DNA from: Alteromonas lipotrueae
GTDB lineage: Bacteria; Pseudomonadota; Gammaproteobacteria; Enterobacterales; Alteromonadaceae
Assembly (NCBI RefSeq): GCF_019249215.1
Contig: NZ_JAESDI010000005.1
Span: forward strand, 248,001 to 312,000
Direction: 5' to 3'
Length of the DNA stretch: 64,000 bases
Under the pieces are notes generated by a model. It had not been told where the DNA came from, made no database searches, and saw only the letters and a list, made by a program, of their open reading frames with translations. Below, one piece after another: positions 54,583 through 63,281 of this stretch. The translations under genes were made by a program, and so were the position numbers. Positions within the stretch are counted from its first letter, which is position 1. Each line of letters opens with the position of its first letter.

Positions 54583-55518
54583 TTAACGTGACTGAATGTC
54601 GGCTAATGTGTTGCTGATCAGCTGTTCTACGCTACCATCATGTACAAAACCGGCTTTTTCAGCATTCAAGGTTGTAAGGGGAGGGTAAGCGCCAAAAGCG
54701 GCTTCTAACTGAGGGTCAGAGTCGTGACGAATATTATCTACTGAGGTGCTTGTCGTCTTTGAAAGAGCATTAATAAGGTCGCCCATTACGACGTGAATAG
54801 CTGGTAGGGTGACGACTCTGTCTTCTGGCATGGTTTGACTGTCTAAACCGAGCGCGTGAACGAGATTGCTGACTGTTTGAGTGCGGGACATTAACCAAAC
54901 TTGTGCCGTTTTAGAGACGGGCATCGTCATCGTTTTACCAGCGAGCATGACATGAAAAATATCGTTCATAAACGCTGATTTAAACCCTTCAGCGCCTTGT
55001 GGTCGAGCCACGATACCGGGTAAGCGAACACCGACACCATCAATTGTGCCACGACGGGTAAAGGTTCCCAGCGCAACCTCAGACATCATCTTATGCATGG
55101 CATAATGCAGTTTAGGTTGTAACGGCGTGTCATCGTTCACACCTTCAGGCGGAATGGCATCACCGAATACCGCAATGGCCGAGGCATAGACGAAACGACA
55201 CTTTTCTGTGCTTGCGCCGGCTAATTGAATAAGGTCAACGGTCGCTTCTACATTAATTTTGAAAGATAACTCGGGAGCACTTTCTGCGCCACCGCCTGGA
55301 ATGGTTGCAAGGTGAACCACTGATTCTATGGTTTGATCAAATAGTGACGCACGGAAACTGGCATCGGCTAGGTCACCTTGTTTAAGGGTTAAGGCTTGAT
55401 GTTGTGTTAGTGCCGTTAATTCACGATCTGTCGCCACGACAGACTTGCCAGCCTTTAACAGTGCTTCTACAACGCCGGAGCCAATGAAGCCGCCCGCGCC
55501 TGTTACTAAAACTGTCAT
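54583..55518 (-). CDS. NAD-dependent epimerase/dehydratase (extended SDR)
   Basis: A protein of about 311 aa of the extended SDR family: the NAD motif TGAGGFIGSGVVEAL, VVHLATIPGG, the catalytic Ser and the YAMHKMM (YxxxK) pair at about Tyr148/Lys152. The DenD-like look (D-erythronate or uronate dehydrogenases) is a faint resemblance. It probably reduces or oxidises a hydroxyl in the pathway. The start at 55518 (MTVLVTGAGG) has TGGAGA 7 nt upstream; 55566 is the longer frame without support. Confidence 0.8.
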   Translation of the reverse strand: MTVLVTGAGGFIGSGVVEALLKAGKSVVATDRELTALTQHQALTLKQGDLADASFRASLFDQTIESVVHLATIPGGGAESAPELSFKINVEATVDLIQLAGASTEKCRFVYASAIAVFGDAIPPEGVNDDTPLQPKLHYAMHKMMSEVALGTFTRRGTIDGVGVRLPGIVARPQGAEGFKSAFMNDIFHVMLAGKTMTMPVSKTAQVWLMSRTQTVSNLVHALGLDSQTMPEDRVVTLPAIHVVMGDLINALSKTTSTSVDNIRHDSDPQLEAAFGAYPPLTTLNAEKAGFVHDGSVEQLISNTLADIQSR

Positions 55519-55631
55519 CTGTATTCTCCAGTGCTTTAAAACGTTTTTATAATATGAATACCGCATTCGTAAGTGATCGAACTCACAGGAATCGGTGTTT
55601 AAGCGAATGGCGCCATATAAACTCAGTTACA

Positions 55632-56144
55632 TCAATGAAAGCCGTCCATATCCTCAGGTTTAAGGTCGTCCAGTGGTACGCCATTGACCAAATAGGGCTT
55701 GGCTTCAGTTAATACAAAGACAATACGGCACAGCGTGTCGCTGACGTTTCGCCATGCGTGTATGGTTCCGCGCTGCACAATAACGCCTCCGGTTGAGACT
55801 ATGGTTTTGACGCCTTTATCGAGTTCAAGCTCGATTTCGCCTTCTAACACGATGCCGTAATCAATGGAGTTGGTGCGGTGCATAGGGGATTCCGAGCCTG
55901 GAGGTGTATCAACCATGCGTATCACAGAGCCCCCAGGGAGCGTAATGCCAGCGTTGCGGTCACGGCCATCCGTTTCATCGTTGTTATCCACGGGGAGCTC
56001 AGGGGCGGACCAAATTGTCGCAAAGCCAGCGCCATCTGCACCGGGCATTTCTGTTGGAACAATATTCTCATTTGAACGGATAATGGCATGACCGCTTTTA
56101 TCATGTCCGGTGACAACACGTTGAAAGGGTTTATAGACTGTCAT
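55632..56144 (-). CDS. Cupin domain protein (second paralogue)
   Basis: A 170-aa cupin closely related to the one at 35530: N-terminus RVVTGHDKSGHAII and cupin motifs MHRTNSIDYGIVLEGE and QRGTIHAWRN. It lacks the 25-residue insert of the other copy. It lies 2 bp after the FAH gene in the same operon. The two cupins being in different operons of the island suggests two related steps or two metal-dependent isomerisations; the reaction is unknown. Confidence 0.87.
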   Translation of the reverse strand: MTVYKPFQRVVTGHDKSGHAIIRSNENIVPTEMPGADGAGFATIWSAPELPVDNNDETDGRDRNAGITLPGGSVIRMVDTPPGSESPMHRTNSIDYGIVLEGEIELELDKGVKTIVSTGGVIVQRGTIHAWRNVSDTLCRIVFVLTEAKPYLVNGVPLDDLKPEDMDGFH

Positions 56145-56146
56145 CG

Positions 56147-57118
56147 TTAGCTCCCAGGCTGCGTCACTTTTTGCTCAATGGCACCAAACACAACTTGGTC
56201 GGCTGGTGTTCTTGCTTCCATGCGAACCGTATCGCCATAATGCATAAAGCCGGTTTTTGCTTCGCCCTGATCAAGCAGTTCAATGCCACGGCGTTCAGCA
56301 ATGCATGATGACCCCACCTCTCGGTACTCGTCATTGGAAACGGTTCCTGATCCAATGACGGTGCCAGCAACCAAACTGCGCGTTCTAGCGGCGTGGGCAA
56401 CCAGCTCATCAAAGCCGTATTGCATGTGACCGCCGTGCGCGTGACCAAATTTTTTGCCATTCCACTCGACATTAAGACGAAGTTGCACTTGGCAATTTTC
56501 CCAGTGCTCGCCAAGTTCTTCAGGCGTCACGGCAAAGGGGGCTACTGAACAAGGTGGCTTTGCGTGAATCCAACCAAAGCCTGTGCTTATTTCAGGGCCG
56601 GAATACGCCCGTAATGACCAGTCGTTTATTTGCACGATTAATTTGATATGTTGACGTGCTTGTTCTGGGGTAACCCCCATTGGAACCTCATCGACAATGA
56701 TGCCAAATTCGCCTTCAAAATCGATGCCATCGGCTTCGCTGGCCATCGGCACATCCGCTGTCGCACTGAGAAAGGTATCGGACAATCCTTGGTACATTAA
56801 TGGCCGGCCTTCGAGTGTTTTGACTTCCATCCCCGTAACGGCGCCCATCAGGTCGGCATGGCTTTTATATACTGAGCCATCCAGCCATTGCCATGCACGA
56901 GGGAGTGGGGCACAGAGTTCTGTGGTTTGAACGGTTTGCCCTGCAAGTGTGCCGTTATTCAGTGCGGTTGAAATGGCTTCTAATGATGCTTCAAAGCTCG
57001 CCCAATTTTCTAATGCGGCTTGCATACTAGTGCCTGCTGGCGCGAAACGTGCACCATCGTTGGAGATAACGACCAATTGACCGTCTGCAGTATTATTATT
57101 GAATGTCGCAAGTTTCAT
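56147..57118 (-). CDS. Fumarylacetoacetate hydrolase (FAH) family protein
   Basis: A 323-aa protein of the FAH/acylpyruvate hydrolase family. The metal site is clear: Glu135 and Glu137 in DFEGEFGI and Asp166 in QINDWSLR. SGTVSNDEYREVGSS forms the later loop. Members hydrolyse acylpyruvates or fumarylacetoacetate, or act as 2-oxo-hydratases and decarboxylases in aromatic meta-cleavage. First gene of the operon reaching to liuE. About 200 nt of leader separate it from the conserved promoter segment, which is unusual. No strong ribosome-binding site before ATG 57118. Confidence 0.86.
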   Translation of the reverse strand: MKLATFNNNTADGQLVVISNDGARFAPAGTSMQAALENWASFEASLEAISTALNNGTLAGQTVQTTELCAPLPRAWQWLDGSVYKSHADLMGAVTGMEVKTLEGRPLMYQGLSDTFLSATADVPMASEADGIDFEGEFGIIVDEVPMGVTPEQARQHIKLIVQINDWSLRAYSGPEISTGFGWIHAKPPCSVAPFAVTPEELGEHWENCQVQLRLNVEWNGKKFGHAHGGHMQYGFDELVAHAARTRSLVAGTVIGSGTVSNDEYREVGSSCIAERRGIELLDQGEAKTGFMHYGDTVRMEARTPADQVVFGAIEQKVTQPGS

Positions 57119-57327
57119 CTTGATAGGTTCTCATTTTAGATAGATAGGGTTAGGCAGAAAAAACAACTTAACAGTCGACTAGCTTGTCTAATTTGAAATC
57201 GATTTAATCGCAGATTGATCAAACATATTGGTCGATGCCTTGACAGAGATAACAGCTGAAAAAATTAAGCCGATCTTTAAGAGGAAAATAGGGATTTTTT
57301 TCACGTGTTCTTCCTACCGAGTAAGTT

Positions 57328-57355
57328 TTATTTTTATTGTTCAGAACAATGTCAA
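57328..57355 (-). promoter_or_regulatory. Core promoter segment of the FAH-liu operon
   Basis: A good -35 box TTGACA (minus strand, 57355-57350) is followed by a perfect 7-1-7 palindrome (57336-57350, ATTGTTC-A-GAACAAT) and an A/T-rich -10 region. The 57328-57349 stretch matches 48079-48100 at 20 of 22 positions. A start here would leave a leader of about 200 nt before the FAH gene. Confidence 0.6.
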
Positions 57356-57388
57356 TCAATATAGAGCACCCTTGGTTTTGCAGAAAAA

Positions 57389-57434
57389 CCCTTTAAATCG
57401 AATTGATCATTCAGCTTTATCGAATGATCAATTC
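57389..57434. promoter_or_regulatory. Candidate LysR binding box, copy B
   Basis: The box contains a perfect 13-bp inverted repeat, GAATTGATCATTC (57400-57412) and GAATGATCAATTC (57422-57434), with a 9-nt spacer. With its upstream CCCTTTAAAT it matches copy A at 48135 in 35 of 43 bases. It lies 50 nt before the conserved core promoter, against 45 nt in copy A. It is placed in the 366-bp intergenic region between the NmrA-like gene and FAH. Confidence 0.68.
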
Positions 57435-57484
57435 ATCAACCAACCTTGCTTTGGGGGCAAGGTCAGTGTGTTAAATTGTAAAGG

Positions 57485-58417
57485 TTAGCTCATTAACGCA
57501 TCACGATTTTCTGCAAGCCAAGTGCGGAGTGATTTGGGCTTACGGCCAATCATTCTTTCAACAAAATCACTCAGTACCCAACCTTCTTCATAAGTGGCTT
57601 CAAACTCAAAAAATCCCCAAATCATCGGCGCGGCTGGGCCAAAGATACGAGTGTATTCTTTAACAAACTCTTCTTTGTTTCCGACATAGTCGATGTTGGT
57701 GCCTAGAACGTCTGACATGATGTCAGCGACTTCGTGACCACGTAGGTTGTCTTGGCCATTGTTTAACGTGTGCAATTGACCAATGTGACCTTGGTTATCG
57801 GACAGCAATAGTTGTGCCGCCACTTCCGCGATCTCGTTGGCATCTATGTAAGGGACTTTTCTTGGTGGCCAAATCAACAGCTTGTCTTCTTTAATGGCTC
57901 TACCTGCACGAGTGGTAAAGTTATCCATAAAACTGGCACCAAAGTTCAAAAAGGTCGTCGGTAAATCATTTTCTTCGTAAATTCGTTTGGTGACCAAATC
58001 AGGGTATTCGTCGCCCATCATTTTCTTCATCGCTTCTGGCATTAGGCGGTAGTTGTAACCTGGTACCATGGCCACCTGACGGACAATGTGAATGGCTGTG
58101 CCGCTCTTTTTAACCGCTGCGACAAAGTTGTTTGTAACGGGTAAGAAAGGCAGGTGATTGGGGACTGACATATAAATCCCTTCCATGCCATCCACGGCAG
58201 CCTCCATGGAAGGCAAGTCGAGGTAGTTTGCTTGTACGATTTCAGCGTTAGGGAATTCTTGACGCAGTGGTTCAATGCCTTCTTCTCGGCTGGAAACCAA
58301 GCGCAGTTTAATTTGAGGCGCGTTCTTCTCAATAAATTTGGCCATCGGTTTGCCAATATGATTTCCCGCGCCAAAGATCAAAATGCTGTTGGGGATTTTT
58401 TTTTTGATATAACTCAT
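57485..58417 (-). CDS. NmrA-like family NAD(P)-binding reductase
   Basis: A 310-aa atypical SDR of the NmrA type: Rossmann motif ILIFGAGNHIGKPMAKFI, GIYMSVPNHLPFL, and no YxxxK pair, as in NmrA/HSCARG and QOR2-like proteins. Possible roles are a quinone or aldehyde reductase or a redox sensor. Start ATG 58417 behind TTAGGAAACATTT. Two tandem operator-like repeats overlap its promoter (58440-58465). It could be transcribed alone or with the ALDH operon upstream. Confidence 0.82.
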   Translation of the reverse strand: MSYIKKKIPNSILIFGAGNHIGKPMAKFIEKNAPQIKLRLVSSREEGIEPLRQEFPNAEIVQANYLDLPSMEAAVDGMEGIYMSVPNHLPFLPVTNNFVAAVKKSGTAIHIVRQVAMVPGYNYRLMPEAMKKMMGDEYPDLVTKRIYEENDLPTTFLNFGASFMDNFTTRAGRAIKEDKLLIWPPRKVPYIDANEIAEVAAQLLLSDNQGHIGQLHTLNNGQDNLRGHEVADIMSDVLGTNIDYVGNKEEFVKEYTRIFGPAAPMIWGFFEFEATYEEGWVLSDFVERMIGRKPKSLRTWLAENRDALMS

Positions 58418-58439
58418 AAATGTTTCCTAAAAATTATTT

Positions 58440-58465
58440 AATACTAAGTAATCAAATACTAAGTA
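58440..58465. repeat. Tandem operator-like direct repeats upstream of the NmrA-like gene
   Basis: AATACTAAGTA occurs twice (58440-58450 and 58455-58465), 15 bp apart. Each unit contains the near-palindrome TACT-A-AGTA. The pair ends 23 nt upstream of the NmrA-like start codon, the position of a repressor site. Confidence 0.6.
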
Positions 58466-58503
58466 TGTGTTGTAAACCTTTAACGACCATAAGATGGGTG
58501 AAC

Positions 58504-58540
58504 AGGATCAAACAGTGCTCTTCATAAGTTATTTGATCCT
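58504..58540. repeat. Inverted repeat after the aldehyde dehydrogenase gene
   Basis: AGGATCAAA (58504-58512) and TTTGATCCT (58532-58540) form a 9-bp stem over a 19-nt loop. It has no T-run on the minus strand, so it is either an operator or a weak attenuator between ALDH and NmrA-like genes. Confidence 0.45.
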
Positions 58541-58555
58541 CTTAAAAACCGTGTA

Positions 58556-59986
58556 TTAAGCCTGTTTATTACGAGTAATGGTTTGCCAGTTAGTGTATTC
58601 CATCAAGCCATGCAGCGAGTTTTCACAGCCAAGACCGGATTGTTTATGGCCCCCGAAAGCTTGTACCGGAGAGTATTGATGCACTTCATTAATCCATACG
58701 GTTCCGGCTTCGATTTGCTCCGCGATGCGTTGGGTTGCGGCGGCGTCATTACCCCAAATACTGGCACCTAGGCCATAAATCGTGTCATTAGCACGGGCAA
58801 TAACGTCTTCTTCATTGGACCAGCGAAGTAATGGCAGAATAGGACCGAACGGCTCTTCGGTGACAATACGAGAATCGTCTGATGGATTATCAACCAGTGT
58901 CACAGGCACAAACCAGCCGTCGGCGTTATCGTCAATGTCTCCGCCTACTGCAAATTTTTGGCCTTGATCTATGCAGTCTTGAAAGTACATTTTAACCTTT
59001 TCAAACTGCATGCTGTTTTGAATCGGACCGAGTGTGGTATCGGCCTTGGCACCATCGCCAACAATGACTTCATGGTTAATATAATCCACCAAGGCGTCTC
59101 GTACTTGGTCGTAGACAGCATCATGAATGTAGAGTCGTTTGGTGGCGTTACAAAATTGTGCATTATTTTGAAAAGCAGCCCAGAAAAGTTTTGGAGCAAC
59201 TTCTTTCGGATCGACATCTGGCAGAACGATGGCCGGATCATTGCCACCCAGTTCTAATGTGACCCGTTTCACGGTTTCAGAGCAGGCACTCATTACCTTA
59301 CGACCTGTAGCCGTTGAGCCGGTAAAAGCAATCTTAGCGATGTCTTGGTGCTCTGTTAGCCATTGACCTTGTTCATTGCCACCACTGACACAATTGAGCA
59401 CACCTGGTGGCACAATGTCTTTTGCCATTTCGGCAAATTTAAGATTACACAATGGCGTATAGGGCGAGGGTTTGACGACTACAGTGCAGCCAGCCATTAA
59501 TGCGGGCGCGATTTTCCATACCGATAGCAAAATAGGGAAGTTCCAAGGCACGATTGCGCCGACCACACCCAGTGGCGTGTAGCGAGTGATAACAGAGCGT
59601 TCGTCATTTTCATCAACGACTTCGTCTTCCAGTTTTTGTTCGGCAATGGCACGTAACCAAGCAACCGAGCCAAATACTTCCCATTCTGTACCGGAGCGAG
59701 GTTTACCTTGTTCACGAGTTAATAGAGCCATGAAGTCTTCGGCATTGTCTTCTAATGCGTCGGCAAGCTTAGTAAGTACAGCCTTACGCTGATCAAAACT
59801 GGTTTTTGACCAAGTTTTGAAGGCGATTTTAGCGCTGTATACCGCCGTATCAAGGCACTCTTTTGGACAGTCTGGCACCTGTGCAATGATTGCTTTGGTT
59901 GCTGGGTTATACACTGGTAAGCTTTTTTCTGTGGCAATGAGCTTGCCATTAATGACCATTTGATAGTGATTATGTGCATCGAACAT
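58556..59986 (-). CDS. NAD(P)-dependent aldehyde dehydrogenase
   Basis: A 476-aa ALDH with the full active site: Asn149 in VPWNFPI, Glu245 in ELGGND and Cys279 in NNAQFCNATKRL. GSTATGR binds NAD and the late GHKQSG motif is present. Length and motifs suit a broad aldehyde or benzaldehyde-type dehydrogenase giving a carboxylic acid. It sits directly after the acyl-CoA ligase gene (35 bp), so aldehyde oxidation followed by CoA activation is likely. Confidence 0.92.
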   Translation of the reverse strand: MFDAHNHYQMVINGKLIATEKSLPVYNPATKAIIAQVPDCPKECLDTAVYSAKIAFKTWSKTSFDQRKAVLTKLADALEDNAEDFMALLTREQGKPRSGTEWEVFGSVAWLRAIAEQKLEDEVVDENDERSVITRYTPLGVVGAIVPWNFPILLSVWKIAPALMAGCTVVVKPSPYTPLCNLKFAEMAKDIVPPGVLNCVSGGNEQGQWLTEHQDIAKIAFTGSTATGRKVMSACSETVKRVTLELGGNDPAIVLPDVDPKEVAPKLFWAAFQNNAQFCNATKRLYIHDAVYDQVRDALVDYINHEVIVGDGAKADTTLGPIQNSMQFEKVKMYFQDCIDQGQKFAVGGDIDDNADGWFVPVTLVDNPSDDSRIVTEEPFGPILPLLRWSNEEDVIARANDTIYGLGASIWGNDAAATQRIAEQIEAGTVWINEVHQYSPVQAFGGHKQSGLGCENSLHGLMEYTNWQTITRNKQA

Positions 59987-60021
59987 GAGTATCGCTCCTA
60001 ACTGAATGACAGTTTTTATTG

Positions 60022-61542
60022 TTATTTATCTAAGGTATGGAGTTTGCGGCGCATCACTTTACCGCTGGAGGTTTTGGGTAAATCATCGACAAATTGAATG
60101 TCACGAGGCACCTTATAGGCGGCCAAATGTTCACGACAATAAGCGATAATCTGGTCGATGTCGGGGGGGGTATTTTGTTTCGCAACAATATAGGCTTTTG
60201 CGAGTTCACCTTTGGCTTCATCTGCAATAGGCCCCACTGCCACCATGGCGACATCTGGGTGATTGGCGATCACCCGTTCTAATTCGGCGGGGTAGATGTT
60301 GAACCCTGCGGTAATAATTAAGTCTTTCTTTCTATCGACGACAAAAATGCAGTTGTCCTTGTCCATTTTGGCTAGATCACCGGTATGCAGCCAGCCATCG
60401 GCAGTGATGGCTTCTTGGGTCGCTTGAGGATTGCCATAATAGCCTTGCATAACCAAAGGACCGGAGATCATTAGTTCGCCGACGTCTCCACGTGCCACCT
60501 CTACTTCTGCGTTGTCGACATCGACAATTTTTGCTCCGGTATAGGGTAATGCCACGCCGATAGAGCCATGTTTGTATTCGCCATCGTGAGCGAAGGTCGC
60601 GCCAAGCCCACCGATTTCAGTCATTCCCCAAAGTTCGATGAGTGGGCAGGCGATGGCTTCCTCAACGGCTTCCATCTTGCTGGTTGGCATGGTTTGTCCG
60701 CCTACCGTACAGATCCGCATATGAGAAAAATCCACACTGGATAAGCTGGGGTGATCCAGCATATATAGGTACATGGTCGGTACTCCTTCAAACATGGTGG
60801 CTTGATATTGGTTGATTGATGTAAATACCTCCTCCACATTAAACAGACTATGCATAACTAAGGTGCCACCTTTGTAAAAGGTACTGTTGAAGACAATGTT
60901 GCCGTAAACATGCGGACAGGGTAAGGCTGAAACAACCGTGTCTTTCTCTGAGCGACCGTGCATTTGTGCCGTCATCAAGAAGTTGCTGATCACCGAACGA
61001 TGGGACAACATGGCGCCTTTCGGATTGCCAGTAGTGCCGGAGGTATAGCAAATTGTCGAAAGGCTATTGGTGTTAACTTCAAAGCTGGTAAAGTCATCAC
61101 GACCTTGTTCTAAAAAGTGATCATAAGATTCCGCGCCTTCAGGGATATCCTCACCATACAAAATAAGGGATTCAACCCCCGTTTTTTGCTGAATTCCTAC
61201 AAGAGGCGTGCCTTTAGATTGAGAGGCAATGATGACTTTTGCATCACAATCTTGGACGACAAATTCGACTTCATTAGGGGTTAACATGACGTTAACAGGG
61301 TTGACCACAGCCCCGGTTTTCAAAATGCCATAATAGCTGACCAGCCATTGCCATGAGTTTTCACCGTAAAGGGTGACTTTATCGCCAGGGCCAATGCTTT
61401 TTTTCTTAAGTGCACTGGCTAATCGGTTGGCCAGACGATTTATTTCACGGTAAGTGAAAGACTGCTGGTTGTAGATTAAGGCTGTTTTATCACCGAATTT
61501 TTCTGCCGACAGGGTGATGACGTCGCTTAAATTTTTTATCAT
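60022..61542 (-). CDS. Acyl-CoA ligase (AMP-forming, class I adenylating enzyme)
   Basis: A protein of about 506 aa with the adenylating motifs ICYTSGTTGNPKGAM (P-loop), ELWGMTEIGG, GWLHTGDLAKMD and a C-terminal lysine in PKTSSGKVMRRKL. It activates a carboxylate to a CoA thioester with ATP. The short- to medium-chain or aromatic acid it takes is not predictable. ATG 61542 (MIKNLSDVI) has AGAGG 9 nt upstream and is preferred over GTG 61551. Between FAD oxidase and ALDH in one operon. Confidence 0.9.
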   Translation of the reverse strand: MIKNLSDVITLSAEKFGDKTALIYNQQSFTYREINRLANRLASALKKKSIGPGDKVTLYGENSWQWLVSYYGILKTGAVVNPVNVMLTPNEVEFVVQDCDAKVIIASQSKGTPLVGIQQKTGVESLILYGEDIPEGAESYDHFLEQGRDDFTSFEVNTNSLSTICYTSGTTGNPKGAMLSHRSVISNFLMTAQMHGRSEKDTVVSALPCPHVYGNIVFNSTFYKGGTLVMHSLFNVEEVFTSINQYQATMFEGVPTMYLYMLDHPSLSSVDFSHMRICTVGGQTMPTSKMEAVEEAIACPLIELWGMTEIGGLGATFAHDGEYKHGSIGVALPYTGAKIVDVDNAEVEVARGDVGELMISGPLVMQGYYGNPQATQEAITADGWLHTGDLAKMDKDNCIFVVDRKKDLIITAGFNIYPAELERVIANHPDVAMVAVGPIADEAKGELAKAYIVAKQNTPPDIDQIIAYCREHLAAYKVPRDIQFVDDLPKTSSGKVMRRKLHTLDK

Positions 61543-61604
61543 TGTAATCACCTCTAAATTTCTTTTTATTGGTTATATTTTGAGATCAGCAACGCAGTAG
61601 CTTT

Positions 61605-63281
61605 TTACTTGGGAGCGTCTTTACCAAACTCTTTGGTCAGGATCTTCCGAAAGATAGGCTTGCCCCAAGGGTGGAAAAATATCTTTTTAGCAATTGGCCA
61701 AGCTTTTGACTCTTTTGCCGCTTCGGGTTGAATAAAGTGCTTTGAATCTGAGAGATTGTTTGGATCCCAAGTATTTTTTACCTTGCGCATCCATTTATTG
61801 GGGTGGCCAAGTTTGGGGCCAAATAAATCACTCGCTTCACCATGAACAAAGAGCGCGGCACCCAGTGGTTTTTTCTCATTGCTAATAAAGCTACTGAGGA
61901 TAAAGTCCACACAAGCGACAATGTTTTTCACAAAACTACGGGTACTGGCAGGGTTATTTTCTGTCCAGAAGTGTCGGCCTTCTGATAACCACATCCAGTT
62001 TTGTTCGGTGTCGACTTCCATCATCTTGCCACCGGCTTTGGTTTCTTTATCACCAATATCGTCGTTGGTTCGTTTGACAACTTCTGGAATTAGATTGATG
62101 GAATCGAGAACGCCCATACTGACTCCCGCGCAGTCACCCATACGGTTGAAACGGGCGACGTAATGAGAGGTCAGTACGGCTGCCGTGAGGATATCTCGCT
62201 CGCGCTCGGAAATGTCCATTTTACGGCCATTGGTTTCGGCGAGGATTTTATTCAGTACCGCTTCGTTCCAGTCAAACTGCGCCTTAGTCCATGCCATGGT
62301 GGTGACAGACCAGCCGATCGCATTGGCTTTCGTGGCAATGTCCGGTAATTTGCCGGTGCGTTGTAAATCATAATACTCACGATTGGTCGCCGTGAGACAG
62401 TGTCCTACGGCAGCGGGTGGCATGCGATTGATGAAGGCTACCGCCTTGCTGTTTTTCATCATCTGGGTGGCTTTCGTTGCGTCTTCCCAGTTATCCCAAT
62501 CCAGCTGGTAGGTGGCGAAATTTTCTGGCGGTGGTGTGCCTCTGTATGGATGTGGACCACTCCATTCAAGGGTTTTAGGACCTGCCCAAGGATAAAGTTT
62601 GATGCCTATTTTGGTAAACACACCTAAGCCACCTGCGGCCCCATAAAGACCACGTATCATGCCGCGGAATCCAGGCCCAGGGCCTTCTCCGGTAAACCAG
62701 CCTGCGTCCGAACCGCTACTACCAATACGTACGATTTCACCTTCTGGTGTGACCCATTCTAAGGACAACATGTTGCGTGAGTTGATACTGGTATGATTAC
62801 CTGCGACCCCAACCCCCACAAATGAGGTGGCAGAGGCGAGCGGGGAATGGATTGGGCCAGCACCAATGATGTGGCACATTAATTGATGCTTATGGGCTTC
62901 AGAGACCAATTCACCTGCCGTGGTATAGGGTTGGATGATCGCCATACGACTTTCTGGGTCAATTTCTAGGCCTTTCATACGGCATAAATCGATGGAAATG
63001 GAGCCCTTAGTGCCGACACCAGAATAGTTACCGTATCCTGTACTGTGCGCTTTAAACTTCAATTTATATTGATTACATACCTTGACGACCCCCGCCACTT
63101 CTTCAGTTGATCCCGGCATCACCACTGCGGCCGGTGCTTTACCTAATAAAGTACGGGTAGAAGGGTCTGCGCCTAAGCCCATCCAGTCGTGACAGTTAAC
63201 AACAAAATCTTCGTCAGACACATTGTCTGCACCAACGACGGCTTCAAAGGCTTTTAATATGTGTGGAGGTAAATTACTCAT
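61605..63281 (-). CDS. FAD-linked oxidase/dehydrogenase (GlcD / vanillyl-alcohol-oxidase superfamily)
   Basis: A 558-aa flavoprotein. The PCMH-type FAD-binding domain (about 45-265) has VVMPGSTEEVAGVVKVC, HSTGYGNYSGVGTKG and GAGPIHSPLASATSFVGVGVAGNHTS; the C-terminal cap domain follows. It should oxidise a hydroxyl, alcohol or hydroxy acid with electrons passing to the Fe-S partner encoded upstream, which overlaps it by TAATG. The 4-cresol dehydrogenase branch and the hydroxy-acid dehydrogenase branch both remain possible. AGGAGG lies 7 nt before the ATG. Confidence 0.83.
   Translation of the reverse strand: MSNLPPHILKAFEAVVGADNVSDEDFVVNCHDWMGLGADPSTRTLLGKAPAAVVMPGSTEEVAGVVKVCNQYKLKFKAHSTGYGNYSGVGTKGSISIDLCRMKGLEIDPESRMAIIQPYTTAGELVSEAHKHQLMCHIIGAGPIHSPLASATSFVGVGVAGNHTSINSRNMLSLEWVTPEGEIVRIGSSGSDAGWFTGEGPGPGFRGMIRGLYGAAGGLGVFTKIGIKLYPWAGPKTLEWSGPHPYRGTPPPENFATYQLDWDNWEDATKATQMMKNSKAVAFINRMPPAAVGHCLTATNREYYDLQRTGKLPDIATKANAIGWSVTTMAWTKAQFDWNEAVLNKILAETNGRKMDISERERDILTAAVLTSHYVARFNRMGDCAGVSMGVLDSINLIPEVVKRTNDDIGDKETKAGGKMMEVDTEQNWMWLSEGRHFWTENNPASTRSFVKNIVACVDFILSSFISNEKKPLGAALFVHGEASDLFGPKLGHPNKWMRKVKNTWDPNNLSDSKHFIQPEAAKESKAWPIAKKIFFHPWGKPIFRKILTKEFGKDAPK

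Noticed and set aside
57228-57488. Plus-strand 86-aa frame in the FAH/NmrA intergenic region
   Set aside because: It runs through the conserved LysR box and promoter, shows no protein family and ends inside the NmrA-like gene.
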